DNA of 64,000 bases from Stenotrophobium rhamnosiphilum. GTDB lineage: Bacteria > Pseudomonadota > Gammaproteobacteria > Nevskiales > Nevskiaceae. Location of the stretch: contig NZ_QANS01000008.1 of assembly GCF_003052265.1 (NCBI RefSeq), forward strand, positions 1 to 64,000, written 5' to 3'. The position numbers and the translations under genes are program-made. This document shows positions 1-9,303 of the stretch, in pieces (positions within the stretch are counted from its first letter, which is position 1; each line of letters begins with the position of its first letter). The notes below the pieces were generated by a model. That model was not told where the DNA came from. It did not search any database and saw nothing but the letters and a program-made list of their open reading frames with translations.

Positions 1-90
1 CACGGAAGCACCCACACAAATTACTTGCTTTGACTGTTAAAGATCTGGCTGTCGGCTCGCTTCAAAACTTCAAAGCGGCGTCAGCGGGGA
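1..90 (-). other. rRNA operon 5' leader with boxA; 16S gene lies beyond the left edge
   Basis: Read on the minus strand, this stretch contains AGATCTTTAACA at 46-35, a close match to the boxA antitermination element of rRNA leaders. It then reads AATTTGTGTGGGTGCTT down to position 4, the characteristic sequence just before mature 16S rRNA in gammaproteobacteria. The operon is therefore transcribed leftwards and the 16S gene starts outside the window. boxA recruits NusB/NusE to suppress Rho termination in untranslated rRNA. No part of mature 16S is claimed here. Confidence 0.75.
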
Positions 91-95
91 GGCGA

Positions 96-190
96 ATTCT
101 ACATAGGGCTGATAGGGCGTCAACAACCTTTTATGAAGAAAATATTAAACCAATGATTAATAACGAATTTTTAGTTTTAAAATGAGCATT
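96..190 (-). promoter_or_regulatory. rRNA operon promoter (P1-like) with AT-rich UP region
   Basis: On the minus strand a -35 TTGACG (123-118) and a -10 TAGAAT (101-96) are separated by 16 bp. The discriminator TCGCCTCCCC after the -10 is GC-rich, which is typical of stringently controlled rRNA promoters. Upstream (about 124-190) the DNA is strongly AT-rich, as expected for an UP element that binds the RNA polymerase alpha subunit. Transcription should begin near 88-90 and proceed left through the boxA leader. Confidence 0.8.
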
Positions 191-318
191 CAACAGGCCA
201 AATTGCGCAGAATTTCCACGTGCTTCAAATGGTAATTCTTCTATATTCGATCAAATTAAACATTTAACGGCTTAATTTTCGAATCTGCGGCATGCAAACA
301 GCAAAAACCAACTGCATA

Positions 319-347
319 AAAAATGCCCCGCAAAGCGGGGCATTTTT
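319..347 (-). terminator. Intrinsic terminator of tyrS
   Basis: A 13-bp perfect stem (AAAAATGCCCCGC at 319-331 and its complement at 335-347) has an AAA loop and an A tract on one side and a T tract on the other. It lies 19 bp past the tyrS stop codon and separates tyrS from the downstream rRNA promoter. Confidence 0.9.
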
Positions 348-366
348 AGTGACACTTTGAAAGCGC

Positions 367-1578
367 TTAACTATTCGCTTTAAGCACCGCACGTGCATAA
401 CGACGCGAACCCACTTGCAGGAGATAAGTCTTCCCCGGCAACAACGCCAGACCTTTGTCTTCTACACGCTGCTGATCCACGCGAACCGCCTTCTGCTCGA
501 TCATGCGATTGCCTTCTGTATTACTGGCCACAAGCCCCGCTTGCTTAAGAACGTGCGCCAATCCCATGCCAGCTGCAGGCACAGCGATCTCTACCTCTGG
601 AATATTCTCAGGAAGCTCTCCCTGACTGAACTGCGACACAAATTCTTTCTGCGCCGCCTCGCCCGCTGCAACACCATGGAAGCGCGCAACGATCTCCTGC
701 CCCAATGCAAATTTGATATCGCGTGGGTTGGCGCCCTGCTCAACGCTGGCACGCAAGCCCGCGATCTCGCTTAAGGGGCGGAACGACAGTAAGTCGTAAT
801 AGCGCCACATCAGCGTGTCGGAGATCTTCATGATCTTGCCGAACATCTCGCCCGGCGCATCATTGACACCAATGTAGTTGCCCAGAGACTTCGACATCTT
901 CTGAACGCCGTCCAAACCCTCAAGGATAGGCACCGTCATGATGCATTGCGGACGCTGTTGATGCGTCTGCTGCAAATGACGCCCGACTAGCAGATTGAAT
1001 TTCTGATCGGTGCCGCCCAGCTCCACATCCGCCTTCAAGGCCACGGAGTCGTAACCCTGCAATAAGGGATAGAGGAACTCATGCACGGCGATCGGCAAGC
1101 CTTCTTTGTAACGCTTGCTGAAATCATCACGCTCCATCATGCGCGCGACCGTATGCTGCGCAGCGAGACGGATCATGCCCTCAGCGCCCAGCTTGTCTAG
1201 CCAATGGCTATTAAACGCGATGGTGGTGCGCTCAGGATCCAGAATTTTGAAAACCTGATCCTTGTAGGTCTTTGCATTCTCTTCAACCTGCTCGCGCGTT
1301 AAAGGCTTGCGCGTTTCGTTCTTGCCCGTGGGGTCGCCGATCATGCCGGTGAAGTCGCCGATCAGGAAGATTGCCTCGTGCCCAGCCTCTTGAAACGCAC
1401 GCAACTTGTTGAGCAGCAGCGTATGTCCAAGGTGCAAATCTTTAGCTGTCGGGTCGAAGCCGGCCTTAATTCGTAGCTTTACACCTTTTTCCGCCGCTTC
1501 TTTAAGCCGCGTACGGAACTCTTCGCGAGGAATGATTTCTTCTGTACCGCGTTCGATTTCGGCGAGGTCAATTGTCAT
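367..1578 (-). CDS. tyrS: Tyrosyl-tRNA synthetase
   Basis: Cytoplasmic class I aminoacyl-tRNA synthetase that charges tRNA-Tyr with tyrosine. The 403-residue product has the HIGH-type signature as DLHLGH near residue 50, the KMSKS loop as [11 protein letters not shown] in the middle, and a C-terminal S4-like RNA-binding domain. Length and motif spacing fit the TyrS type 2 group of Pseudomonas and Xanthomonas. I chose the ATG at 1578 ([11 protein letters not shown]). The open frame continues 28 codons upstream, but that extension is not typical of the family. The gene runs divergently from the M23 peptidase and ends at a strong terminator in front of the rRNA operon. Confidence 0.97.
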   Translation of the reverse strand: MTIDLAEIERGTEEIIPREEFRTRLKEAAEKGVKLRIKAGFDPTAKDLHLGHTLLLNKLRAFQEAGHEAIFLIGDFTGMIGDPTGKNETRKPLTREQVEENAKTYKDQVFKILDPERTTIAFNSHWLDKLGAEGMIRLAAQHTVARMMERDDFSKRYKEGLPIAVHEFLYPLLQGYDSVALKADVELGGTDQKFNLLVGRHLQQTHQQRPQCIMTVPILEGLDGVQKMSKSLGNYIGVNDAPGEMFGKIMKISDTLMWRYYDLLSFRPLSEIAGLRASVEQGANPRDIKFALGQEIVARFHGVAAGEAAQKEFVSQFSQGELPENIPEVEIAVPAAGMGLAHVLKQAGLVASNTEGNRMIEQKAVRVDQQRVEDKGLALLPGKTYLLQVGSRRYARAVLKANS

Positions 1579-1791
1579 GATTTTTGCTTGGACTTTGGTG
1601 AGGGCAAACCCTCGAGTGTTGTTTTGTTTAACTTTGTGACGGACACCAACAAGATAACCCAAGTGCTTGCGTCATATGAGAAATTATGTTCCCTTACGTC
1701 TTTGCTGCACCAAAAAAGACTTGAGTCACCCAAAAAACAGGGAGAGTGACTGCGCTCTAAGCGCGGCCCGTTTATCTTTTGGATCAAATAG

Positions 1792-3198
1792 ATGAAGCAA
1801 GATTATAGCTTAAGCACCGCGCCTCGCCGATTGGCAGCGTGGCGCTCGGTATTGATGGCCGGAATTTGCGCAGTAAGCCTCACAGCGTTGCTGACGCGTG
1901 AAGGTACTGCCAGCCGTCACACCGCAACACCGAACGAAGCGACAACTGCAATCACCACCACCGACGCCACCACGGGTGCTGCGTTCGATACTGCCGTTCA
2001 AGATTCCGTAAGCGACACCCTGCCCATTCCAAGCTCCACTGACTGGGTCACTGTAGAAGTCAAAGCAAACCAAACCATCTCTTCGATCATCGAAGGGCAA
2101 GGCATGGCCAAAGATGAATGGCTTGCTTTGATGGCGCTCGGCAAATCCACTTCGCGCCTCAAAAAGCTGCGCTCCGGTGACAAGATCAGCCTGCGCAAAA
2201 ACTCAGAAGGCGAACTCGAAGAACTGTCGTTCGAACTCGATCAGACGCACACGCTGCAAGTCCGTCGCGTTAACGACAAGCTAGAAGCAATCACCCTTGA
2301 AGCCGAACTTGAACGCCGCATTGCTCAAGCTGCCGGCACGATCACCCATTCACTATATGTAGACGGCGCTAAGGCCGGACTCAGCAAGCGTCAGATTTCA
2401 TCGTTTGTTTCGCTGTTCAACTATGACGTCGACTTTGCACTCGGCTTGAGCGACGGCGATCGCTTCGTCGTGATCTATGAAACGCTCTACAAAGAGAACG
2501 GCGAGAAAGTTCGTGACGGCGACATCATTGCCGCCTCACTGACCAGCCGCGGTCGCACCTACCGCTCGATGCGATACACCCGCGCTAACGGCACGTTCGC
2601 TTATTACGCACCAGATGGTCAGTCGCCTCGCAAAGCGTTTATCCGCACGCCAGTCGATTTTGCACGCATCAGCTCCGGCTTCAACCTCGCACGTCGCCAT
2701 CCCATCCTCAACATTATCCGCGCACACAAAGGCGTGGACTATGCTGCAGCGACTGGCACGCCAGTGAAGGCAACCGCCGACGGCAAAGTAGAGTTCAAAG
2801 GCATCAAGAGCGGCTACGGCAATGTGATCGTGCTCAAGCACGGCTCGAAGTACGAAACCGTTTACGCACATCTCTCGCGTTATCGCGAAGGCTTGCGCCA
2901 AGGCCAACCAGTCCGTCAGGGCCAGGTCATCGGCTATGTCGGTTCGACCGGTCTCGCAACCGCGCCGCACTTGCACTATGAATTCCACGTCAACGGGCAG
3001 TACAAGAATCCGCTGACTGTTGCGCTGCCACGCGCCAATCCGCTCTCGCGTTCACAGTTGGCAAAATGGCGTGCTGAGAATGCATTGGTCATCGCGATGA
3101 TGGATGAACTCAGCCCTGTCACTGCGTCGAACGACAAACAAGACACAACGAAAAGCCGCAAAGCGAAACTCAGCAAAGCTGCCAACACTCGCGGCTAA
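1792..3198 (+). CDS. M23 family murein endopeptidase with LysM/OapA-like domain
   Basis: Predicted cell-wall hydrolase that cuts peptide crosslinks of peptidoglycan in the periplasm, like E. coli MepM. The 468-residue product has an N-terminal membrane segment (about residues 15-36), a low-complexity Thr/Ala stretch and an OapA/LysM-like module (about 85-160). The C-terminal M23 (LytM) domain spans about 310-410. The zinc site is visible as HKGVDYA (about 315) and HLHYEFH (about 393), with the expected His and Asp ligands, so the enzyme should be active. It lies 14 bp upstream of anmK, and the pairing of a murein hydrolase with a murein-recycling kinase is a conserved arrangement in gammaproteobacteria. 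Confidence 0.92.
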   Translation: MKQDYSLSTAPRRLAAWRSVLMAGICAVSLTALLTREGTASRHTATPNEATTAITTTDATTGAAFDTAVQDSVSDTLPIPSSTDWVTVEVKANQTISSIIEGQGMAKDEWLALMALGKSTSRLKKLRSGDKISLRKNSEGELEELSFELDQTHTLQVRRVNDKLEAITLEAELERRIAQAAGTITHSLYVDGAKAGLSKRQISSFVSLFNYDVDFALGLSDGDRFVVIYETLYKENGEKVRDGDIIAASLTSRGRTYRSMRYTRANGTFAYYAPDGQSPRKAFIRTPVDFARISSGFNLARRHPILNIIRAHKGVDYAAATGTPVKATADGKVEFKGIKSGYGNVIVLKHGSKYETVYAHLSRYREGLRQGQPVRQGQVIGYVGSTGLATAPHLHYEFHVNGQYKNPLTVALPRANPLSRSQLAKWRAENALVIAMMDELSPVTASNDKQDTTKSRKAKLSKAANTRG

Positions 3199-3212
3199 TG
3201 TAGGTTAGCGAC

Positions 3213-4319
3213 ATGCGCGCTTTATATATTGGCGTCATGTCGGGAACCAGCATGGATGGCGTCGACGCGGCGCTATGCGAATTTGACGGTCTGATTTTTC
3301 GCAAACTCGTTGCGACACATACGCTGCAATACGAAGTCGCTCTCCGTGAGCGGCTTCTGCATTTACAGCGCCGCGAACCCAGCCTCACGCTGCGTGAATT
3401 TGTTGAGCTTGACCAGGGCGTAGCCAAAACATTTGCATCGGCCGTGCAAGAACTCATCGCGCAAGCTGGCGTGCAGCCTTCGCAAATCACCGCCATCGGC
3501 AGCCACGGCCAAACCATTTTTCATGATCCGCTGGTTCTTGGCAGCAGTCTGCAGCTAGGCAACCCCAGTCTGATCAGCGCGCACACCGACATCGATACCG
3601 TCGCTGATTTCCGCCGCAAAGACATGGCGCTCGGTGGTCATGGCGCGCCGCTTGTGCCTGCGTTTCACGAAGCAATCTTTGGCTCACGCAACGAAATGCG
3701 TTGCGCCGTAAATATCGGCGGCATTGCCAACATCACTGTGTTGCCATGCGACGAAAAACCAGTGCGCGGTTTTGATACCGGCCCTGGCAATGGATTGATG
3801 GACGAGTGGGCTGCGCGTCACTTACAGAAATCTTTCGATCACAACGGCGAATTCGCCGCCGCCGGCACGCTGAACCAAAACTTGCTCGACGCCCTGCTTG
3901 CCGATCCCTACTTCGCATTAACACCGCCAAAGAGCACAGGTCGTGGCGACTTTCATCTTGATTGGCTGGAACAGCGTTACCCGACACTGACGCAGCTGTC
4001 GCCTGCAGACGTGCAACGCACGCTGTGTGAACTCACTGCGCGCAGCATCGTCGATGCCATCGCTGCTCACGCTCCAACAACACATCGCATCATCGTCTGC
4101 GGTGGCGGCTCTAAAAATGGTTTCTTGATGCAGCGCTTGACCGCGCTCAGCGGAAAGCCGGTGGGCGTCAGCGATGACTATGGTCTGTCCAGCAGTTGGG
4201 TCGAGGCTGCAGCTTTTGCGTGGCTGGCCATGCGCACGATCAACAATCTGCCCGGCAATCTTCCCGCAGTCACCGGCGCCAGCGCGTCCAGCATTCTCGG
4301 TGGCATTTTCCGCGCTTGA
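3213..4319 (+). CDS. anmK: Anhydro-N-acetylmuramic acid kinase
   Basis: Converts 1,6-anhydro-MurNAc plus ATP to MurNAc-6-phosphate in the cytoplasm. This is the step that returns murein turnover sugar to metabolism. The 368-residue sequence starts with the family phosphate-binding motif GVMSGTSMDGVD and has the sugar/metal segment GFDTGPGNGLMDEW near residue 185. The C-terminal ASKHA-fold motif GGGSKN is present. The gene follows the M23 peptidase by 14 bp and is probably cotranscribed with it. Length and motifs are normal. Confidence 0.96.
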   Translation: MRALYIGVMSGTSMDGVDAALCEFDGLIFRKLVATHTLQYEVALRERLLHLQRREPSLTLREFVELDQGVAKTFASAVQELIAQAGVQPSQITAIGSHGQTIFHDPLVLGSSLQLGNPSLISAHTDIDTVADFRRKDMALGGHGAPLVPAFHEAIFGSRNEMRCAVNIGGIANITVLPCDEKPVRGFDTGPGNGLMDEWAARHLQKSFDHNGEFAAAGTLNQNLLDALLADPYFALTPPKSTGRGDFHLDWLEQRYPTLTQLSPADVQRTLCELTARSIVDAIAAHAPTTHRIIVCGGGSKNGFLMQRLTALSGKPVGVSDDYGLSSSWVEAAAFAWLAMRTINNLPGNLPAVTGASASSILGGIFRA

Positions 4320-4410
4320 AGCACATCAGCCTGCTTAGGCTGATTTTCTACTTCTGAGCGAGCAAAGCAGGTGATAGTTTGCCGCCCCCATTAGCGACTC
4401 AGAAAATCCA

Positions 4411-6096
4411 ATGCCTGCAATCAAGATCACGTCAGCCGCGAGCATTGGTTTAGCGATTTTCTTAACTGCTTGTGGCAGCAGCAGCCCCGTTGATCAGCAA
4501 GCTGCAACAAAGCCGCGTCCAGTCATCACCGATACCGGCCCCGCGTCTGGAACACGCACACTGCCCGACCCGCTCTGCGTCGACGATTACTTGGGCACTA
4601 CAGGCCTGCTCGCTTCGCTGCCGATTGATCACGGCTCACTAGGCCCCGATGCAATTGAAGGCGGTGCCGCTGCAGAACCCAGCATTGCCGTCACCCTGCC
4701 CGCGCGCGTACATCTGCGCGGCACGCGTGAAAGCTACACCGCCAAGCACTACGTCGCCGTGCGTGAAGGACGTTTGTTTGTAAAAGCCAATGAAGAAGTC
4801 ACTGGCACACAGGAGATGTGGCGCGAAATGCTGGTGCCGCGCTGCCTGCAAGGCAAAGTGAGCGAAGTCTCCGCCGACGGCACCGTCGTGCTCGCACTCA
4901 ATCAAGCCCGCGATATTTACAGCTGGGACAGCGCCAACTACGGGCCCGGTGCCAGCGGTTGGACGCGCCGCTGGGGCGCGCCGTTCTGGACTGACATGGG
5001 CGAAGCGATTCCCGCCGACGTGCGTGACTGGGCAACCTCGCACACTTCCGGCTCAAGCGACGACGTGAACTACATCGACTCCGCAGGCCGCGAACAAGCG
5101 ATCTACGGCATCCTCACCGTCTACGCGCTACGTGGCGATGGTCTGCGCATCACTTACATGGATCCTTGGCTGCCCAGCGACGAGAGCCGCGAAGTCTGCG
5201 GCCCTGAGCGCGGCACGGTGCCGATGGCGGGCCTCACTGGCAGCGGATCAACCGTGATGGTGGTTGGCCGCGACGGACGCATCTACACGCGCCTTTACGA
5301 GTTCGATGTATCCGGCGGCAACGCCGTGTTCTTTGATTACTCATGGCAAGACCAAGAAAACGTCGCCGCGCCGCTACTGCAACTCCCTGCGCCAGACTGG
5401 ATTGCACACAGCACGATCCCTGGCCGATTCACCAATCGCCTGAGCCTGCGCAAACTTCCGCCGGATACACGCCATCGCATCATGCGTGTAGAAGGCTGGG
5501 ACAGCAGTGGCCGCACGGGTTACTGGCAGAAAGATATTGCCGAAAGAAAATGGAAGTTCGTGCGCACTGACGAAGCGATTCGCGGCACTGAAATGCCCTT
5601 GCAAGACACCGCGCGCTATCTGCCAGAAGACAGCCGCTACAGCGGCAACATTGATGGCTACGCAGCAGAAGTACTCGACTTCAATCCTTACTGCTCACCC
5701 GCCACCTTGCGTCTGCAGATCGAAGGCAAGCCACTCGATCTCGTACTGCACAGCACCGACGGCCTTCGACAAGAACGCCGCGCGCGTGGCCTCGACGGCA
5801 ATCCGCATGTTTATCGTTCTGCGGTGGAAGTGCCTAAAGCAATCTGGAACAAGCTCGATACACAGCCGGCAGCCGTACAAACTTTCATTCGTGCGCACTT
5901 CGGCAGCAAACGCTTTCTCACCGGTCCGCTCTCGGCCACACCCGGCAAACTACAAATTGCGCAGCCGTGCTGGACGCTAAGACGCGATAGCGATGTTCTC
6001 GATTTGCCAGTGCCCTTTCCGGACGCAGGCATCATTGCGGCAGAAGTATTGGCCGCGCAGGAAGAAGGAAGACTACCAGCCGTCTGTCTCCCTTAA
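4411..6096 (+). CDS. Uncharacterised lipoprotein
   Basis: I do not recognise a family. The 561-residue product starts with a lipoprotein signal peptide ending in LTAC, so Cys21 should be lipidated and the protein exported. No transmembrane segment follows. The body is rich in Trp, Asp and Arg and looks like a soluble beta-rich periplasmic domain, but I see no catalytic motif. It lies 91 bp after anmK on the same strand and ends before a bidirectional terminator, so it may be the last gene of the murein endopeptidase-anmK unit. A cell-envelope role is inferred from export and position only. Confidence 0.8.
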   Translation: MPAIKITSAASIGLAIFLTACGSSSPVDQQAATKPRPVITDTGPASGTRTLPDPLCVDDYLGTTGLLASLPIDHGSLGPDAIEGGAAAEPSIAVTLPARVHLRGTRESYTAKHYVAVREGRLFVKANEEVTGTQEMWREMLVPRCLQGKVSEVSADGTVVLALNQARDIYSWDSANYGPGASGWTRRWGAPFWTDMGEAIPADVRDWATSHTSGSSDDVNYIDSAGREQAIYGILTVYALRGDGLRITYMDPWLPSDESREVCGPERGTVPMAGLTGSGSTVMVVGRDGRIYTRLYEFDVSGGNAVFFDYSWQDQENVAAPLLQLPAPDWIAHSTIPGRFTNRLSLRKLPPDTRHRIMRVEGWDSSGRTGYWQKDIAERKWKFVRTDEAIRGTEMPLQDTARYLPEDSRYSGNIDGYAAEVLDFNPYCSPATLRLQIEGKPLDLVLHSTDGLRQERRARGLDGNPHVYRSAVEVPKAIWNKLDTQPAAVQTFIRAHFGSKRFLTGPLSATPGKLQIAQPCWTLRRDSDVLDLPVPFPDAGIIAAEVLAAQEEGRLPAVCLP

Positions 6097-6107
6097 ACCT
6101 CAGACAC

Positions 6108-6135
6108 AAAAAAGCGGCCCGAAGGCCGCTTTTTT
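6108..6135. terminator. Bidirectional intrinsic terminator
   Basis: A 12-bp stem AAAAAAGCGGCC (6108-6119) pairs with its complement at 6124-6135 across a CGAA tetraloop. It sits between the convergent lipoprotein gene (plus) and erpA (minus), with a T tract for either direction. Confidence 0.92.
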
Positions 6136-6157
6136 GTTTGCGCAAATATTTACCAGA

Positions 6158-6523
6158 TCAAACCGAGAACGATGATCCGCAACCGCAGGTCGTGGAAGCA
6201 TTCGGATTGCGAATCACAAACTGCGAGCCCTCAACCGATTCCTTGTAGTCGATATCCGCACCAGTCAGATACTGGAGACTCATCGGATCGATCAACAACG
6301 TCACGCCGTTTTTCACGACAACCGTGTCATCTTCCTCGCTGTGCTCATCAAACTTGAATCCGTACTGAAATCCGGAGCAGCCACCGCCAGTGACAAACAC
6401 CCGCAGCATCTGCTCGGTATTAATTTCATCACTCAACAGCTCGCGCACTTTGTCCGCCGCTGAATCGGTGAAATTCACCAGTGGGAGTTCCTGCGCCTGC
6501 GCGTGGGTATCGTTCAAATCCAT
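6158..6523 (-). CDS. erpA: Iron-sulfur cluster insertion protein ErpA
   Basis: A-type carrier that delivers Fe-S clusters to apoproteins, including the isoprenoid enzymes IspG/IspH in E. coli. The 121-residue protein has the HesB/IscA fold with the three conserved cysteines, one in [11 protein letters not shown] and two in the C-terminal [11 protein letters not shown]. The N-terminal extension (about 18 residues) and the C-terminal CGCGSSF are those of ErpA rather than IscA or SufA. It is the last gene of the argC-DUF6776-bactofilin-erpA run, 20 bp after the bactofilin gene. Confidence 0.95.
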   Translation of the reverse strand: MDLNDTHAQAQELPLVNFTDSAADKVRELLSDEINTEQMLRVFVTGGGCSGFQYGFKFDEHSEEDDTVVVKNGVTLLIDPMSLQYLTGADIDYKESVEGSQFVIRNPNASTTCGCGSSFSV

Positions 6524-6543
6524 GACACAACCTCTGGGCTAAA

Positions 6544-6999
6544 TTAAAGCCCTTTTAAGCGGCGTGCTTCACGGAGTTCGTCCGTGTTGTCATCGCCAGA
6601 ATTCTGTAACGCAGGCGTTGCATGTCCGTCACCGGTTTCATGCACCAGCTGGCCATTAACTGCCGCGCCGCCTTCCATTTCCAGTATGCGGTAGTAGACA
6701 TTGCCCACCACGCGCGCTCTTGCTGCCAGTGTGATCTTGCCGGCGGCATGTACATCTCCGACAACCTGACCGTTCAACACTATATTGGGGACGCGAACGT
6801 CGCCTTCAATGCATCCCGACTCACTTACCGACAAAGAAGAGTTCTTGTCGCCCGATGAATCGACCTTGCCTTTGATCTTGCCGTCGATATGAAGGCCACC
6901 GGCAAAACGCACGTCACCGAGAATTTCGGTCTGACGGCCAATGAGGGTGTCGACGCTACCGCCCGTTTTGGCTGGGCTGCTTCCAAATAGTTTGCTCAT
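6544..6999 (-). CDS. Bactofilin family cytoskeletal protein
   Basis: Bactofilins polymerise without nucleotide into filaments built on a right-handed beta-helix, and often scaffold cell-wall enzymes. The 151-residue sequence shows the short repetitive turns of the domain, starting near residue 20 (TLIGRQTEILGDVRFAGG) and running through about residue 115 in a GxVxG-like rhythm. The termini look disordered. Its gene is 4 bp downstream of the membrane-anchored coiled-coil gene and 20 bp upstream of erpA, so cotranscription is likely. The nearby M23 endopeptidase gene fits the wall-scaffold role known for other bactofilins, but a direct partnership is inference. Confidence 0.9.
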   Translation of the reverse strand: MSKLFGSSPAKTGGSVDTLIGRQTEILGDVRFAGGLHIDGKIKGKVDSSGDKNSSLSVSESGCIEGDVRVPNIVLNGQVVGDVHAAGKITLAARARVVGNVYYRILEMEGGAAVNGQLVHETGDGHATPALQNSGDDNTDELREARRLKGL

Positions 7000-7003
7000 T
7001 TCC

Positions 7004-7753
7004 TTACTCTCGCTTCAGAACGATTTTGTTCCAGTCGAACTGATCCTCAACTGGCGGGGCTCCTTCCACATCTGTGACCAGCTTGGCGGTCACTCGCATC
7101 GGCTTAAATCCCTCGGGCAGATTCAACTCGCCGGAGAATTCTTCAAAGTACTTGAAGGAAAATAGCAGATTTTTAGTATCCCCAGTGGCGACATCTTCCC
7201 AACGCAGGGTTTGTTTGACGCCCAGTCGCGAGCCTTCGATCAACAAATTGATGCTGCCATCGATGCGACGGTCATGGCGCACGGACTGAATCAGGGCTAA
7301 TTCATAGCGAAACGCTCGTGGATTAGCCCCGGGAATCAATTTCATGTCATAAATTCGCACACCAGCGCGTGCAAGGTCAGGCGAAACGATGCCGCGATAA
7401 AACGCCAGCTGCTCGCGCAGATCTGACACTTCTTTCTGTAAACCACCGAGCGAGCCCTTCACCGTATCGCAGGCCTGGGTATCAATCTCGCCAGATTGCT
7501 GGGTGTAGACCACCTGATCTTTCAGCGTCGACACTTCTTTGAGCGCCGAGCGCAGATCGTGACTGAGCTGACGACGCTCATCGCGCAGCTGCTCGACCTC
7601 CAACTGCGAACGCGCGAAGTCAGACACCGTATGTGCACGCGTATAGCTGTAAAGCGCAAATGCGCCCAACGCCAACAGGGCAGCACCAGCCGCAACGAAA
7701 CCTGGCTTACGCCAAGGCCGGTGCTGCTGAATGATGATTTGGTGCTTCTTCAA
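7004..7753 (-). CDS. Membrane-anchored coiled-coil protein, DUF6776-like
   Basis: The 249-residue protein has a basic N-terminus, one transmembrane helix (about residues 20-38) and a long heptad-rich coiled coil (about 45-120). A C-terminal globular domain without recognisable catalytic residues follows. This architecture and its position between argC and a bactofilin gene match the DUF6776 family of gammaproteobacteria, a name I assign from memory of that gene order. The coiled coil probably lies in the periplasm. It is nearly contiguous with both neighbours (9 bp from argC, 4 bp to the bactofilin gene), which suggests translational coupling and perhaps a role as the membrane anchor of the bactofilin. 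Confidence 0.8.
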   Translation of the reverse strand: MKKHQIIIQQHRPWRKPGFVAAGAALLALGAFALYSYTRAHTVSDFARSQLEVEQLRDERRQLSHDLRSALKEVSTLKDQVVYTQQSGEIDTQACDTVKGSLGGLQKEVSDLREQLAFYRGIVSPDLARAGVRIYDMKLIPGANPRAFRYELALIQSVRHDRRIDGSINLLIEGSRLGVKQTLRWEDVATGDTKNLLFSFKYFEEFSGELNLPEGFKPMRVTAKLVTDVEGAPPVEDQFDWNKIVLKRE

Positions 7754-7762
7754 GAGATTCGC

Positions 7763-8794
7763 TTACGGCATCAAAGGCGGTGCTTTCAGACCCAATGTTT
7801 CATCGAGACCAAACATGAGATTCATACACTGCACAGCCTGGCCAGAAGCGCCCTTCACCAAGTTGTCGATCACCGACAGCACGACCACCGTCTTGGTGTC
7901 CGGTGCTTTGTGCACGGCAATACGGCAAACATTTCCGCCGCGCACCGAACGCGTTTCTGGGTGATCGCCCGCAGGCAATACATCCACAAACGGCTCGTTC
8001 TGATAACGCGCTTCAAACAACTTCTGCAGATCGACGGAGCGATCTTTCAGCCGCGCATAAGCCGTGACATGAATGCCACGAATCATCGGCGTCAGGTGCG
8101 GCACAAACGTCACGCCCACAGGGCCGCCAGCAACGATGCCGAGTTCCTGATCAATCTCAGACTGGTGACGATGTCCGGTCACGGCATAAGCCTTGAGCAT
8201 GTCGGCGGTCTCGCTATACATCGAGCCGAGCTTGAGTTCGCGACCCGCGCCCGAGATACCAGTCTTGCTGTCCGCAATGATGCCGTCGGTTTCAATTACG
8301 CCCGCAGCCAGCAGCGGCGCCAAAGCCAGCTGTGTAGCGGTGGCGTGGCAGCCGGGGTTGCCGATGACCCGCGCTTTGCGAATCTCGTCACGATGAAGTT
8401 CTGGCAAACCGTAAACCGCTTCGCTCAGCAGATCCGTCGCACTGTGGTCCATCTTGTACCAGTGCTTGAACTGCGCGGTGTCTTTCAAACGGAAGTCAGC
8501 CGACAGGTCGACGATCTTGACGCCCGCAGCCACCAGCTCCGGCGCCATCTGCATGGCGGTGCCGTGTGGCGTGGCAAAGAACACCACGTCGCAACCTTTC
8601 AGCGTGGCAACGTCAGGCGCGCTATAGCAAAGATCGGTATGGCCGCGCAGCGAAGGATAAAGCGCATCGGCGCGACGGCCGGCTTCCTGGCGCGAGGTGA
8701 GAACCTGAACCTGAACCTGCGGGTGCTGCGCGAGAATCCGCAGCAATTCGGCGCCGGTGTATCCGGTGCCGCCAACGATGCCTACCTTAATCAT
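7763..8794 (-). CDS. argC: N-acetyl-gamma-glutamyl-phosphate reductase
   Basis: NADPH-dependent third step of arginine biosynthesis, reducing N-acetylglutamyl phosphate to the semialdehyde. The 343-residue protein starts with the Rossmann motif [16 protein letters not shown]. The catalytic cysteine lies in [11 protein letters not shown] near residue 150, so this is the long (about 340 aa) type. I chose the ATG at 8794 because the Rossmann strand begins there. An in-frame start 21 codons upstream would add an unusual tail. The gene heads an operon with DUF6776-like, bactofilin and erpA genes and is divergent from hemJ. Confidence 0.96.
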   Translation of the reverse strand: MIKVGIVGGTGYTGAELLRILAQHPQVQVQVLTSRQEAGRRADALYPSLRGHTDLCYSAPDVATLKGCDVVFFATPHGTAMQMAPELVAAGVKIVDLSADFRLKDTAQFKHWYKMDHSATDLLSEAVYGLPELHRDEIRKARVIGNPGCHATATQLALAPLLAAGVIETDGIIADSKTGISGAGRELKLGSMYSETADMLKAYAVTGHRHQSEIDQELGIVAGGPVGVTFVPHLTPMIRGIHVTAYARLKDRSVDLQKLFEARYQNEPFVDVLPAGDHPETRSVRGGNVCRIAVHKAPDTKTVVVLSVIDNLVKGASGQAVQCMNLMFGLDETLGLKAPPLMP

Positions 8795-8886
8795 CTCTTT
8801 TTCTGCCACTTCCAAAACCAAGGGCGCGATAATAGGCCTTCTGGACGCGCTAGTCATGCGTCTGCCCCTGCGTAAGGAAGGTTCTC

Positions 8887-9303
8887 GTGCTCTGGCTCAA
8901 AGCGTTTCACATCATCTTCATGGTCACTTGGTTCGCCGGCCTGTTCTATCTGCCGCGCTTGTTCGTGTACCACACGGAAGTCACTGACGAAGCTGGCCAT
9001 CAACGCTTTGTAACAATGGAACGCAAACTGTTCGCGATCATGAGCATCGGTATGCTCGGCACACTGGTCTGCGGCGTGCTGATGCTGATGAACAACACGG
9101 CATATATGCAGATGGGTTGGGTGCACGCCAAGTTGGGCCTCGCGTTGCTGCTGATCGGCTATCACCATTGGCTGATTGCGCCGATGAAGCGCTTCCGTAC
9201 CAAGACCAACACCAAGAGCGGGCGCTACTATCGGCTCATCAATGAAGTGCCAGCCTTCTTCTTGGTCACGATGGTGATCTTGGCGGTTGTGAAGCCGTTC
9301 TAA
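8887..9303 (+). CDS. hemJ: Protoporphyrinogen IX oxidase HemJ
   Basis: Integral membrane enzyme that oxidises protoporphyrinogen IX to protoporphyrin IX, the penultimate step of haem synthesis in bacteria lacking HemG or HemY. The 138-residue protein has four hydrophobic helices. It carries the family features [15 protein letters not shown] at the N-terminus (conserved His10) and GYHHW in the third helix. Start is GTG at 8887, preceded by a good ribosome-binding site AAGGAAGG at 8874-8881. It is divergent from argC and converges on the GNAT gene, overlapping it by 4 bp at the 3' ends. Confidence 0.93.
   Translation: MLWLKAFHIIFMVTWFAGLFYLPRLFVYHTEVTDEAGHQRFVTMERKLFAIMSIGMLGTLVCGVLMLMNNTAYMQMGWVHAKLGLALLLIGYHHWLIAPMKRFRTKTNTKSGRYYRLINEVPAFFLVTMVILAVVKPF

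Noticed and set aside
7496-8875. Long open frame on the plus strand across argC
   Set aside because: It is antisense to a clear argC, has a His/Arg/Gln-rich composition with no family resemblance, and has no ribosome-binding site. It reflects the codon bias of argC.
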